Notes: generated by a model from the letters alone, not told the origin. 57,866 nucleotides of DNA from Desemzia sp045528445 (GCF_045528445.1 NZ_JBGQQU010000021.1:1-57866); one strand, 5' to 3'. Positions 36,200 to 45,808 are shown, counted from the stretch's first letter. Numbers and translations are program-made.

Positions 36200-36742
36200 A
36201 TGACAGAGTTTCATTCTACAACTATTTTTGCTGTTCAACATAATGGTAAAAGCGCGATGGCTGGTGACGGTCAAGTAACAATGGGCGAACAAGTCATCAT
36301 GAAAGGCACTGCCCGTAAAGTAAGACGCTTATACAACGATGAGGTAATTACAGGATTTGCCGGCAGTGTGGCAGACGCTTTTACACTGGAAGAAAAGTTT
36401 GAAAACAAACTAAATGAATATAAAGGTAATCTGACCCGTGCAGCTGTTGAATTGGCTCAAGAGTGGCGTACAGATCGCGCGTTGCAAAAATTAGAAGCTT
36501 TATTGATCGTCATGAATAAAGATGAAATGCTATTAGTTTCAGGTAATGGAGAAGTGATTCAACCCGATGACGGTATTTTAGCGATCGGGTCCGGCGGGAA
36601 TTTTGCATTAGCTGCAGGAAGAGCGCTAAAAAAACATGGATCAGACCTTTCTGCTGCTGAAATCGCACGTGAAGCACTGGAAACAGCTGCAGATATTTGT
36701 GTCTTTACCAATCACAATATCATCGTGGAAGAATTCAACTAA
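36200..36742 (+). CDS. hslV: ATP-dependent protease proteolytic subunit HslV (ClpQ)
   Basis: Peptidase subunit of the HslUV protease, a proteasome-like N-terminal nucleophile hydrolase. Here the sequence begins MTEFHSTTIFAVQHNGKSAM: after Met removal Thr2 would be the nucleophile, with a five-residue extension relative to enterobacterial HslV. B. subtilis ClpQ has the same extension with Ser2. GFAGSVADAFTL and AIGSGGNFALAAGRAL are family hallmarks. GGAGG precedes the ATG; hslU follows 53 bp later. Confidence 0.95.
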   Translation: MTEFHSTTIFAVQHNGKSAMAGDGQVTMGEQVIMKGTARKVRRLYNDEVITGFAGSVADAFTLEEKFENKLNEYKGNLTRAAVELAQEWRTDRALQKLEALLIVMNKDEMLLVSGNGEVIQPDDGILAIGSGGNFALAAGRALKKHGSDLSAAEIAREALETAADICVFTNHNIIVEEFN

Positions 36743-36795
36743 ACCTTAAAACTTTCAAATAAGATAGAAAAAAAGATACAAGGACGTGAAGGATA

Positions 36796-38220
36796 ATGAA
36801 CGAACTAGATAATATTACTCCAAGACAAGTAGTCACAGAATTAGATAAATATATCATCGGACAAGACAAAGCAAAAAAATCAGTGGCTGTTGCCTTGCGC
36901 AATCGCTACCGTCGTTTACACTTAAGCGAAGAAATGCAACAAGAGATCACTCCTAAAAATATCTTGATGATCGGAGCAACGGGTGTAGGTAAAACAGAAA
37001 TTGCCAGACGATTAGCTTATATTGTCAAAGCGCCATTTGTCAAAGTTGAAGCTACTAAGTTTACTGAAGTGGGCTACATTGGACGCGACGTAGAATCAAT
37101 GGTTCGGGATTTAGTGGAATCAGCGGTCCAAATCGTGAAGAAACAACAATATTCCAGAGTATACGTTCAAGCTGAAAAAAGAGCGATTGAACGTGTGGCT
37201 AAAATTTTAGTGCCCGGCATCAAAAAAGAACAGCGACAAGCAAATAATGCGAACAATCCTTTCGGAGCAATGTTTCAAAATATGGGCATCAATCCAAATC
37301 AGTTTGATCCGATGGAAGAAGAATCAGAAGAAGTCACTCCTGAGATTTCTACCAATCGCGCGAATATCCAACAACAAATCCGTGATGGGATTTTAGACAA
37401 CCGCGAGATCACAATTAAAGTAGACGAACAAAAGAAAACGATGAATTCGCCAATGAATGCCGGTTTGGAGCAAATGGGTATCGATCTTTCTGATACATTA
37501 GGCGCATTGTCTCCTAAGAAAAAAGTGGAACGAAAAGTAACGGTTAAAGAAGCGCTAGAAATCTTTGTTCAAGAAGAATCTGAAAAACTGGTTAATGCGG
37601 AAGATATCCATGCGGAAGCCGTTAAATTGGCTGAAAATTCCGGTATCATTTTTATTGATGAAATCGATAAAATCACTTCTAAAGGAAAAAATGATGGCCA
37701 AGTTTCTCGTGAAGGAGTTCAAAGAGATATATTGCCTATCGTAGAAGGGTCTACCGTCAGCACAAAATATGGAACTGTCCAAACAGATCACGTACTGTTT
37801 ATCGCTTCAGGTGCTTTCCACGTGTCTAAACCAAGTGACTTGATTCCCGAGTTGCAAGGACGTTTCCCGATTCGCGTAGAATTAGATGATTTGACGAAAG
37901 ATGACTTTGTTAAGATTTTAACAGAGCCTAACAATGCCTTGGTCAAACAATACCGAGAATTGCTCAAAACAGAAAATATCACCGTCACCTTCACGTATGA
38001 ATCCATTGAACGAATGGCGGATATTGCGTACCAAGTGAATACGGAAACGGATAACATTGGTGCCCGCAGATTGCATACCATTTTAGAAAAAGTATTGGAA
38101 GACTTATTGTTTGAAGCTCCTGATATGCAAATGGGTGAAATCACAATTACGGAAAATTACATTGATGATAAACTGCAACATATTGTTGCCGATAAAGATT
38201 TGAGTCGTTATATTCTGTAA
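36796..38220 (+). CDS. hslU: ATP-dependent protease ATPase subunit HslU (ClpY)
   Basis: AAA+ unfoldase that feeds substrates to HslV. Walker A GATGVGKTE, the pore-loop region EVGYIGRDVES, an inserted I-domain (about 110-260, Gln/Asn-rich middle), Walker B IIFIDEIDKI, LQGRFPIRVEL and the sensor-2 GARRLHTILE. The length is 474 aa. The C-terminal end (DLSRYIL) is the segment that activates HslV. Confidence 0.96.
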   Translation: MNELDNITPRQVVTELDKYIIGQDKAKKSVAVALRNRYRRLHLSEEMQQEITPKNILMIGATGVGKTEIARRLAYIVKAPFVKVEATKFTEVGYIGRDVESMVRDLVESAVQIVKKQQYSRVYVQAEKRAIERVAKILVPGIKKEQRQANNANNPFGAMFQNMGINPNQFDPMEEESEEVTPEISTNRANIQQQIRDGILDNREITIKVDEQKKTMNSPMNAGLEQMGIDLSDTLGALSPKKKVERKVTVKEALEIFVQEESEKLVNAEDIHAEAVKLAENSGIIFIDEIDKITSKGKNDGQVSREGVQRDILPIVEGSTVSTKYGTVQTDHVLFIASGAFHVSKPSDLIPELQGRFPIRVELDDLTKDDFVKILTEPNNALVKQYRELLKTENITVTFTYESIERMADIAYQVNTETDNIGARRLHTILEKVLEDLLFEAPDMQMGEITITENYIDDKLQHIVADKDLSRYIL

Positions 38221-38238
38221 CTTGGTGGTGGATGAAAA

Positions 38239-39036
38239 ATGGAAGAACTACTAGAAAAAATGCGCAACATGAATCGCCTCCTTCAAACAGTTGGAGGAAT
38301 CGTTGATTCAGGAAATAAAGATACCGATCAACTGCCTTTTACGAATTTAACTAAAAATTTAGGCGATATTTTGAAAGTCAATACGTATTTGATTGATGAA
38401 AAAGGAAATTTGTTAGGATTCTTTGAAAAACACGCGATCAACAATGATCGCGTCAAACAAATGTTGATCGAAAAGAAATTTCCGAAAGAATATGCAGACA
38501 GCATGTTGGAAATCACTCTCACTACGGCAAACATCGGTATTGAGAGTGATTATACGGTTTTCCCTATAGAATCGCGGGAAAAAGTTACGTCAGGGCTGAC
38601 CACGGTTATTCCTATTTTTGCCAGCGGAGAACGCCTGGGAACGCTGATTTTAGCGCGTGAAACACCTGAGTTTGACAACAGCGACCTGATTCTTGGAGAA
38701 CATGCCGCCATTATTGTAGGGATTGAAGTCTTGAACATCAAGAAACAAGAAGTGGAAAAAGATGCTCGAGACGATGCTACGGTTCAACTGGCTTTAAATA
38801 CGTTGTCTTACAGCGAATCAAAAGCTGTAAAAGCTATTTTCAAACAATTAGATGGATTGGAAGGACGTTTAACGGCAGCCAATGTGGCTGATGAAGTGGG
38901 CGTTACCAGGTCTGTGATTGTCAATGCCTTAAGAAAATTAGAATCTGGCGGAATCATTGAGTCTAGATCGCTTGGTATGAAAGGGACTTACATTCGTATC
39001 AAGAACGAAAAGTTAGTGCACATGCTTGAAAAATGA
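38239..39036 (+). CDS. codY: GTP-sensing transcriptional repressor CodY
   Basis: Global regulator of nitrogen and amino-acid metabolism; binds DNA when branched-chain amino acids (and, in some species, GTP) are abundant. N-terminal GAF domain (about 1-155), C-terminal winged helix-turn-helix with AANVADEVGVTRSVIVNALR. 265 aa. It is the last gene of xerC-hslVU-codY, as in B. subtilis. I found no convincing AATTTTCWGAAAATT box in the promoters of this window. Confidence 0.96.
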   Translation: MEELLEKMRNMNRLLQTVGGIVDSGNKDTDQLPFTNLTKNLGDILKVNTYLIDEKGNLLGFFEKHAINNDRVKQMLIEKKFPKEYADSMLEITLTTANIGIESDYTVFPIESREKVTSGLTTVIPIFASGERLGTLILARETPEFDNSDLILGEHAAIIVGIEVLNIKKQEVEKDARDDATVQLALNTLSYSESKAVKAIFKQLDGLEGRLTAANVADEVGVTRSVIVNALRKLESGGIIESRSLGMKGTYIRIKNEKLVHMLEK

Positions 39037-39075
39037 TGACCGGGCTGCAGTGAGCAGCTCGATCAACTAGAAAAA

Positions 39076-39109
39076 AGCCTCCATGTTCGGATGTGAGGTT
39101 ATTTTTTTT
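39076..39109 (+). terminator. Terminator of codY
   Basis: AGCCTCCAT pairs, with a small bulge, to ATGTGAGGTT (39091-39100), followed by ATTTTTTTT. Confidence 0.7.
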
Positions 39110-39162
39110 ATTCTAAAGCAAGCGCTTAGTCAACAATTAGAGAATTATAGGAGATGATGTAG

Positions 39163-40041
39163 ATGACCGTCAGCATAAAAAACAACTACTTAACTGTAGA
39201 GATTGCTTCAAAAGGGGCAGAACTGCAAAGTATCCGGAGCAACGGAACGGAAATAGAGTACTTATGGCAAGGAGATAAAGAGTATTGGAATAGAAAGTCT
39301 CCGGTGTTGTTTCCGATAGTAGGCCGATTAAAAGAAGATTCCTACACCTATAGAGGCCAGACTTATTCTATGACACAACATGGATTTGCTCGAGACGAAG
39401 ACTTTGAATTGGTGGAACAAGAAGAGCAAAAAGTCGTTTTCCAATTGACTTCCAGCGAAAAAAGCAAACAACTGTATCCGTTCGATTTTGCTCTCCTTAT
39501 AGCTTATGAAGTTATCGAAAATACAGTACAAGTATCCTATTCAGTTAAAAATACAGCTGACAGTGAACAGATGTACTTCTCTATAGGCGGACATCCTGGA
39601 TTTAATGTACCTTTGACTGAGTCTACTAAGTTCGAAGATTATTACTTGAGCTTTTTGCCGAGACGATCTCGAAAACAAATTCCGCTGCAGGGTCCTTATG
39701 CAGATACCGCTCATACAACTTTAGCTCAAACAAACACTACATTGCGTTTGGATAGAGAATTGTTTGATAACGATGCGTTAGTATTTGAAGTGAAAAACAG
39801 CAATACTTTTAGCATACAATCTGATAAAACGCCTCATTCTGTAGAGGTTACATTTGAAAATCACCCTTATGTTGGGGTATGGTCTGTTCCTGGGAAAAAA
39901 GCTCCTTTTGTATGTATTGAACCGTGGCATGGAATAGCCGATACCGTTGATGCTTCAGGTAAGCTGGAAGATAAACTAGGCATTCAAACGCTGCCCGCTC
40001 AAGAGACATTCCAAACGAAATATTCCATCCAAGTTAATTAA
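39163..40041 (+). CDS. Aldose 1-epimerase-like protein (LacX type)
   Basis: A 292-aa cytoplasmic beta-sandwich protein of the galactose mutarotase superfamily, closest in look to LacX and YeaD-like epimerases. Active-site motifs include RLKEDSYTYRG, TQHGFARD, GGHPGFN and CIEPWHGIAD. It probably interconverts sugar anomers or sugar-phosphate anomers; the exact sugar is not readable. A cre-like core AAGCGCTT at 39120-39127 upstream could allow catabolite control but is only a partial match. Monocistronic. Confidence 0.85.
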   Translation: MTVSIKNNYLTVEIASKGAELQSIRSNGTEIEYLWQGDKEYWNRKSPVLFPIVGRLKEDSYTYRGQTYSMTQHGFARDEDFELVEQEEQKVVFQLTSSEKSKQLYPFDFALLIAYEVIENTVQVSYSVKNTADSEQMYFSIGGHPGFNVPLTESTKFEDYYLSFLPRRSRKQIPLQGPYADTAHTTLAQTNTTLRLDRELFDNDALVFEVKNSNTFSIQSDKTPHSVEVTFENHPYVGVWSVPGKKAPFVCIEPWHGIADTVDASGKLEDKLGIQTLPAQETFQTKYSIQVN

Positions 40042-40063
40042 CGACTGTTTTCCGGTCGTTTTA
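40040..40063 (+). terminator. Terminator of the epimerase-like gene
   Basis: AACGAC (40040-40045) pairs with GTCGTT (40055-40060), then TTAA; overlaps the stop codon. A short stem, moderately convincing. Confidence 0.5.
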
Positions 40064-40190
40064 AAAAGCAGAAAAAGGGGCTCTTCATATGCTGGCGATG
40101 GTAAAGAAATTGTTGGGGATGAGTTTCTAAAAGGTTCAACTGAAAAGGAAACTATTTTTTATTTGCCAACGTCAAAGAGTATAGAACAAG

Positions 40191-40225
40191 AAAAAGGCTG
40201 TCTCAATTTTGAGACAGCCTTTTTT
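40191..40225. terminator. Strong bidirectional terminator upstream of plsY end
   Basis: A perfect inverted repeat (AAAAAGGCTGTCTCAA and its complement) with A/T flanks both ways. It lies between the epimerase-like gene and the convergent plsY. Confidence 0.85.
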
Positions 40226-40292
40226 GCGTCTTTGACTTTGAAAACAAAAGAGAAGCTGCCTGCTTCGCTGGTTTTTATAAGAACAAGACAGA

Positions 40293-40895
40293 TCAGTTTT
40301 CATTTTTATAACGAAACCCAAATGGAACTTTGCTTTCAGTCCCATTCTTGATACGGGTGATATTATCTCGGTGACGATACGTAATAAATATTGTCAGGAT
40401 AAAGGCAATGATTGTTAACACCCAGTCGTGTATGAACAAAGTGGAAAAAGTAATGAGAACTAAGGCCGTCATACTGCTTAAGCTCACCATGCGTGTAAAG
40501 TACAATAATATACCAAACAATGCAATACAATAGATAAAGAATGGTGGATTATAGGCCAGCAATACCCCTGCACTGGTTGCAACTGCTTTACCGCCTTTAA
40601 ACTGGGCAAATAAAGGATAAGTGTGTCCCAAAATAGCTGCAAGCCCCACTACCATAGGGTTTAAATCAGAATGAAAAAAATAAGGCAGACTAGCGCCTAA
40701 TGTCCCTTTAAGAACATCTGCTGCTAAAACGGTTATTCCTGCCTTTACTCCAAGCACTCGAAAGGTATTGGTAGTTCCTGTGTTGCCGCTTCCATATTCA
40801 CGGATATCTGTATTGTAAAACTTTTTCCCGATCCATACGCCTGAGGGAATCGATCCTAAAAGGTACGATAGAACAAACATGAGTATTGTTGTCAT
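40293..40895 (-). CDS. plsY: Glycerol-3-phosphate acyltransferase PlsY
   Basis: Membrane enzyme using acyl-phosphate to acylate glycerol-3-phosphate, the first step of phospholipid synthesis. Five or so transmembrane helices, with SYLLGSIPSGVWIGK, the GSGNTGTTNTFRVLG loop and FKGGKAVATSAG all conserved. 200 aa. The start at 40895 has AAGGAGA upstream. It is divergent from parE, the same pairing as in B. subtilis (plsY/parE). Confidence 0.95.
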   Translation of the reverse strand: MTTILMFVLSYLLGSIPSGVWIGKKFYNTDIREYGSGNTGTTNTFRVLGVKAGITVLAADVLKGTLGASLPYFFHSDLNPMVVGLAAILGHTYPLFAQFKGGKAVATSAGVLLAYNPPFFIYCIALFGILLYFTRMVSLSSMTALVLITFSTLFIHDWVLTIIAFILTIFITYRHRDNITRIKNGTESKVPFGFRYKNEN

Positions 40896-41075
40896 CGATC
40901 AATTTCTCTCCTTACCAACTTGATTTGCTGCGTACGACTCATTTTACCATTTATTCTTTTAAAATACTACACAGGATAAAAGAGAAAAAGGATTGTTTTC
41001 GGGAAAGAAAGTGGTTTCGAAAAAGCTGATTTGAAGGAAAACTGCCATTTTAGAGAAATTTTTGGTATAATAAAC

Positions 41076-41089
41076 CGAACACCTATTCG
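41076..41089. promoter_or_regulatory. LexA (SOS) box-like operator upstream of parE
   Basis: CGAAC-ACCT-ATTCG lies within a larger inverted repeat (AAACCGAA...TTCGGTTT, 41072-41093) and directly follows a TATAAT at 41066-41071. The Gram-positive LexA box is CGAAC-N4-GTTCG, so this is one base off in the half-sites. A further GTTCG half-site is at 41095-41099. B. subtilis parEC is reported as part of the LexA regulon, which supports the reading. Confidence 0.55.
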
Positions 41090-41136
41090 GTTTAGTTCGG
41101 TTGACGGAAATAGAAAAGAGTCTGTTCCTCGACTAG

Positions 41137-41165
41137 TTGACTAAGATTCATAAAATAGGTATGAT
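41137..41165 (+). promoter_or_regulatory. Probable sigma-A promoter of parE-parC
   Basis: TTGACT (41137-41142), 17-bp spacer, TATGAT (41160-41165). It lies 143 bp upstream of the chosen parE start and downstream of the LexA-like box. The 412-bp plsY-parE gap contains no other gene that I can see. Confidence 0.6.
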
Positions 41166-41307
41166 TTGAATGTTCTTTTTAAATGCTCTGTAAACGGTAT
41201 AAGTATGTTAAAATGACTTGATACATGATGTAAAGTTCATTCAAAAAAATAATCAAAGCAATACATGTAAGAAAAGAATTTGTATGGTGTAGGGAGTTTT
41301 GAAAGAT

Positions 41308-43302
41308 ATGGCAAAAGACAAATATGAATATAATGACTCTTCCATCCAGGTATTAGAAGGATTGGAAGCCGTCCGCAAAAGACCAGGTATGTACATCGGG
41401 TCTACGGACACCAGAGGATTGCATCACTTAGTTTATGAGATCGTAGATAATTCAGTGGATGAGGTCCTTTCAGGTTTTGGGAATGAAATCAAAGTGACTT
41501 TGCACAAAGACGATAGTGTGACAGTAAGAGACAATGGTCGTGGGATGCCTATAGGAATGCACTCTTCGGGGATTCCAACGATTCAAGTTATTTTTACCGT
41601 TTTACATGCAGGTGGAAAATTTGGTCAAGGCGGCTATAAAACATCTGGTGGTTTACACGGTGTAGGGGCCAGTGTGGTCAATGCACTTTCAGAAAGACTT
41701 TCTGTAACGGTGTATCGTGATGGTTCACAATACACGCAAGAATTTATCAATGGCGGTAAAGCTAAAGGAAATATGATTAAAAAAGCTACTCGTGAGAAAA
41801 ATGGGACGACTGTCCACTTCAAACCGGATCCGTCTATTTTTTCTACGACGACTTTTTCTTACGATGTTTTGTCTGAGCGCTTAAGAGAATCGGCCTTTCT
41901 ACTGAAAAATGTCCGCATTGAATTGATCGACGAACGCAATGATCAATCAGATGTTTTCCATTATGAAGAAGGCATCAAAGAGTTTGTGGATTATTTAAAT
42001 GAAGACAAAGATACATTAACACCTGTAGCGTATTTTGCTGGGGACAGCAATGGTATCGAAGTCGAGTTTTCTTTCCAGTACAACGATGGCTACTCAGAAA
42101 ACATCTTATCATTCGTTAACAACGTACGGACAAAAGACGGCGGTACTCATGAAGCTGGAATGAAAACTTCTTTGACCAAAACCTTTAATGAATACGCCCG
42201 TAAAGTGAATCTGTTGAAAGAAAAAGACAAAAATCTTGAAGGCAGTGATGTTCGTGAAGGATTAGCTGCTGTTATCTCGGTTCGGATCCCTGAAGACCTG
42301 TTGCAGTTCGAAGGGCAGACTAAAAGCAAATTAGGAACCCCTCAAGCCCGTTCAGCAATCGATTCAGTCATCAGTGACCAAATGAACTATTACCTCACAG
42401 AGAACGGCGAATTAAGCCAACAGCTCGTTCGTAAAGCGATCAGAGCTAGAGAAGCGCGTGATGCTGCTCGTAAAGCGCGTGACGATTCCAGAACAGGGAA
42501 AAAACGCAAAAAGAATGACGGCTTGCTTTCTGGTAAATTGACACCGGCACAAGGTAAAAATGCGAAGAAAAACGAATTGTATTTGGTGGAGGGAGATTCG
42601 GCTGGCGGTTCAGCGAAACAAGGTCGAGATCGTAAATTCCAAGCTATTCTGCCCTTGCGCGGAAAAGTCGTCAACACTGAAAGAGCCAGCATTCAAGATA
42701 TTCTGAAAAATGAAGAGATCAACACGATGATCTATACGATTGGTGCTGGAGTAGGTCCAGAATTTGATATTGAGGACTGCAATTACGATAAAGTCATTAT
42801 CATGACCGATGCGGATACGGATGGAGCGCACATCCAAGTATTGCTGTTGACGTTCTTCTACCGTTACATGAAACCATTAATCGAAGCTGGAAAAGTTTAC
42901 TTGGCATTGCCTCCATTGTATAAGTTATCCAAAGGGTTCGGCAAAAAAGAAAAAGTCGCTTATGCTTGGACAGATGATGAATTGGTCGACGTAACGAAAG
43001 ACTTTGGGAAAAATTATGTCTTGCAACGGTACAAAGGGTTAGGGGAAATGAATGCGGACCAACTATGGGACACCACAATGAACCCAGAAACCAGAACCTT
43101 GATTCGGGTGCGCATTGATGACGTGGCTCAAGCTGAAAAACGGGTTTCCGTATTAATGGGCAATAAAGTGGAACCAAGAAGAAAATGGATCGAATCCCAT
43201 GTAGAATTTTCTCTTGAAGAAGGCGGAAGTATTTTGGAAAATTCACAAATCATGAACGACAATGAATCAGAGAACGAAGGAAGTGCGCTAGATGGAGAAT
43301 AA
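41308..43302 (+). CDS. parE: DNA topoisomerase IV subunit B
   Basis: ATPase subunit of topoisomerase IV, which decatenates daughter chromosomes. GHKL ATPase motifs (VYEIVDNSVDE, VRDNGRGMPIG, GGLHGVGASVVNALS), the transducer domain, and the Toprim motif LVEGDSAGGSAKQGRDRKFQ with DADTDGAHI. 664 aa from the ATG at 41308; the TTG at 41299 is only two bases from AGGGAG and less likely. The 3' end overlaps parC by 11 bp. ParE rather than GyrB is supported by pairing with parC and divergence from plsY. Confidence 0.96.
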   Translation: MAKDKYEYNDSSIQVLEGLEAVRKRPGMYIGSTDTRGLHHLVYEIVDNSVDEVLSGFGNEIKVTLHKDDSVTVRDNGRGMPIGMHSSGIPTIQVIFTVLHAGGKFGQGGYKTSGGLHGVGASVVNALSERLSVTVYRDGSQYTQEFINGGKAKGNMIKKATREKNGTTVHFKPDPSIFSTTTFSYDVLSERLRESAFLLKNVRIELIDERNDQSDVFHYEEGIKEFVDYLNEDKDTLTPVAYFAGDSNGIEVEFSFQYNDGYSENILSFVNNVRTKDGGTHEAGMKTSLTKTFNEYARKVNLLKEKDKNLEGSDVREGLAAVISVRIPEDLLQFEGQTKSKLGTPQARSAIDSVISDQMNYYLTENGELSQQLVRKAIRAREARDAARKARDDSRTGKKRKKNDGLLSGKLTPAQGKNAKKNELYLVEGDSAGGSAKQGRDRKFQAILPLRGKVVNTERASIQDILKNEEINTMIYTIGAGVGPEFDIEDCNYDKVIIMTDADTDGAHIQVLLLTFFYRYMKPLIEAGKVYLALPPLYKLSKGFGKKEKVAYAWTDDELVDVTKDFGKNYVLQRYKGLGEMNADQLWDTTMNPETRTLIRVRIDDVAQAEKRVSVLMGNKVEPRRKWIESHVEFSLEEGGSILENSQIMNDNESENEGSALDGE

Positions 43303-45766
43303 AAACGAGGTTCAAGAGCTTACATTAGAAGAAGTCATGGGAGATCGCTTTGGACGGTATTCCAAATACATTATTCAAGAACGTGCCTTGCCGGATATCC
43401 GTGACGGCTTAAAACCCGTCCAAAGACGGATTCTTTTTTCCATGAATGTGGAAGGAAATACTTCTGAAAAAGGTTTTCGGAAATCTGCTAAAACAGTGGG
43501 TAACGTTATCGGGAATTACCACCCTCATGGGGACTCCAGTGTATACGAAGCGATGGTACGTTTGAGTCAAGATTGGAAGCAACGTCAAGTGCTGATCGAG
43601 ATGCACGGGAATAACGGTAGTATGGACGGAGACCCTCCAGCGGCTATGCGGTATACGGAAGCACGCTTGTCTTCTATTTCGGATGAATTATTACGGGACA
43701 TTGATAAAGACACCGTAGAGTTTATGCTGAACTTTGACGATACTACAGAGGAACCAACTGTACTGCCTGCTCGTTACCCTAATTTATTGGTCAATGGGGC
43801 GACAGGTATTTCTGCAGGTTATGCAACGGATATCCCGCCGCATAACCTTAGCGAAGTCATTGATGCCACTATCTATTATGTGGATCATCCAAATGCCACC
43901 ACCGAAAAATTGATGGATTACATCAAAGCTCCAGATTTTCCAACAGGAGGCATCATTCAAGGGATCGACGGTATTCGAAAAGCTTACGAAACGGGCAAAG
44001 GTAAAATAATCGTCCGTTCAAAAACGGAGATTGAGGAACTGCGCGGTGGTAAACAGCAAATTACCATTTCGGAAATCCCTTATGAAGTGAACAAGGCTAA
44101 CTTGGTCCGTAAAATGGACGAGATTCGTCTGAACAAACGGATTGAAGGCATAGCCGAAGTACGGGATGAAACAGATAGAGAAGGACTTCGTATCGTTGTT
44201 GAGTTGAGAAAAGAAGCCAATGCGGAAGGTATTTTAACGTATTTATTGAAAAATACCGACTTGCAGGTCAATTACAACTTCAATATGGTGGCTATCGACA
44301 ATAAACGTCCTATGCAGGTGGGCATTGCTCGCATGTTGGGAGCTTATTTGGAACATAAAGAAGAAGTCATCACTAAACGGACGCATTACACATTGCGTAA
44401 AGCAGAACATCGACAACACATTGTGACTGGATTGATCAAAGCTGTTTCTATCATGGATCAATTGATCGCGACGATTCGTAAGAGTACCGATAAAAAGAAT
44501 GCTAAAGAAAACATCATGGCTCAATTCGGGTTTACGGAGATCCAAGCGGAAGCTATTGTCTCCTTACAGTTGTACCGCTTGTCCAATACAGACGTTACGG
44601 CGCTAGAAAAAGAAGCCAAAGAACTGCATCAAGCTATTGAAAGCTACCAAAAAATCTTAAACAGCCCTGCCGAAATGAAACGTGTGATCAAGGCAGAATT
44701 GAGAGAGATCAAAAAGAAATATGCTACACCGCGCTTGACTCAACTGGAAGATAAAATTGAAGAATTGAAAATCAATAAAGAAGTGTTGATTCCAGAAGAA
44801 GACGTTGTAGTGGTCGTCACTAATGAAGGATATATCAAACGAACCAGCCTGCGTTCTTATACAGCTTCACCTGCGGAAGATGTGGGAATGAAAGAAGGAG
44901 ACTACCCGATCTTTATAGACAAATTGACTACATTGGAACACCTCTTGATTTTCACGACCAAAGGTAATGTCATTTACCGGTCCGTACATGAACTAAGCGA
45001 TTTAAAATGGAAAGAAATGGGAGACCATCTATCTCAATACATTAGTTTAGAGCCGGATGAAAAGGTCTTGAAAGTTTTTGGCTTCAATGATTTTGTTGCT
45101 GGACCAACTTTTACGTTGATGTCAAAAGAAGGGTATATCAAACAAGTAGAAGCGAATGTGTTTAAACCATGGAGAAGTTATAAGACGAAATCGACTAAAG
45201 CAATGAAGTTGAAAACAGAGACCGATCGTGTGGTCAATGTTGAAATAACCGAAAATGCATTGATGCATGACGTCTTTTTGGTAACCCATCTTGGTTTTGG
45301 ATTGCGTTATTCGCTGAGTGAAGTTCCTGTCATAGGAGCAAAAGCTACTGGTGTACGTTCAATCAATTTGAAAGAGACAGATTATGTTGTTGACGGCGTA
45401 TTGATGGACGTAGAGGCGCCGAAGACGGACGTTATGGTCATTTCTCAAAGAGGAGCCGTTAAGAAAATGGATCTGGCAGACTTTTCTGTTCTAGGAAGAG
45501 CGAAACGTGGATTAATGGTCTTTAGAGAACTGAAAAAAAACCCACATCGGATTGCGTTGTTGACAAAAGTAACAGGAGAAGACAATGAACTGTATTCGAT
45601 TGTCACGACGAAAGACAAATTGATCGAGATGAAACCTGAAAATTATGTAGTCAGTGATCGATACAGCAATGGTTCCTTTATCTTGGATCAAGTTGCTGAT
45701 GGCGAGCCAAAAGCGATTAAAGAAAATAATATTGTGTACCTTAAAGAAGACGAACCAACAAACTAG
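43292..45766 (+). CDS. parC: DNA topoisomerase IV subunit A
   Basis: Breakage-reunion subunit of topoisomerase IV. The quinolone-resistance region reads HPHGDSSVYEAMVRLSQDW with Ser and Glu at the usual resistance positions apparently wild type. Active-site Tyr121 lies in AMRYTEARLS. The C-terminal beta-pinwheel follows from about residue 490. 824 aa. It overlaps parE and is followed by a good terminator. Confidence 0.96.
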   Translation: MENKNEVQELTLEEVMGDRFGRYSKYIIQERALPDIRDGLKPVQRRILFSMNVEGNTSEKGFRKSAKTVGNVIGNYHPHGDSSVYEAMVRLSQDWKQRQVLIEMHGNNGSMDGDPPAAMRYTEARLSSISDELLRDIDKDTVEFMLNFDDTTEEPTVLPARYPNLLVNGATGISAGYATDIPPHNLSEVIDATIYYVDHPNATTEKLMDYIKAPDFPTGGIIQGIDGIRKAYETGKGKIIVRSKTEIEELRGGKQQITISEIPYEVNKANLVRKMDEIRLNKRIEGIAEVRDETDREGLRIVVELRKEANAEGILTYLLKNTDLQVNYNFNMVAIDNKRPMQVGIARMLGAYLEHKEEVITKRTHYTLRKAEHRQHIVTGLIKAVSIMDQLIATIRKSTDKKNAKENIMAQFGFTEIQAEAIVSLQLYRLSNTDVTALEKEAKELHQAIESYQKILNSPAEMKRVIKAELREIKKKYATPRLTQLEDKIEELKINKEVLIPEEDVVVVVTNEGYIKRTSLRSYTASPAEDVGMKEGDYPIFIDKLTTLEHLLIFTTKGNVIYRSVHELSDLKWKEMGDHLSQYISLEPDEKVLKVFGFNDFVAGPTFTLMSKEGYIKQVEANVFKPWRSYKTKSTKAMKLKTETDRVVNVEITENALMHDVFLVTHLGFGLRYSLSEVPVIGAKATGVRSINLKETDYVVDGVLMDVEAPKTDVMVISQRGAVKKMDLADFSVLGRAKRGLMVFRELKKNPHRIALLTKVTGEDNELYSIVTTKDKLIEMKPENYVVSDRYSNGSFILDQVADGEPKAIKENNIVYLKEDEPTN

Positions 45767-45776
45767 AGAGTCATTT

Positions 45777-45808
45777 AAACCAAGCTGTATTACGGGCTTG
45801 GTTTTTTT
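45777..45808 (+). terminator. Terminator of parE-parC
   Basis: AAACCAAGC (45777-45785) pairs with GCTTGGTTT (45796-45804), followed by a T-run. Confidence 0.85.

Noticed and set aside
40040..40351. Plus-strand open frame reading AGDGKEIVGDEFLKGSTEKE and on
   Set aside because: It passes through two terminators and is antisense to plsY; the short protein-like stretch is not enough to call a gene.
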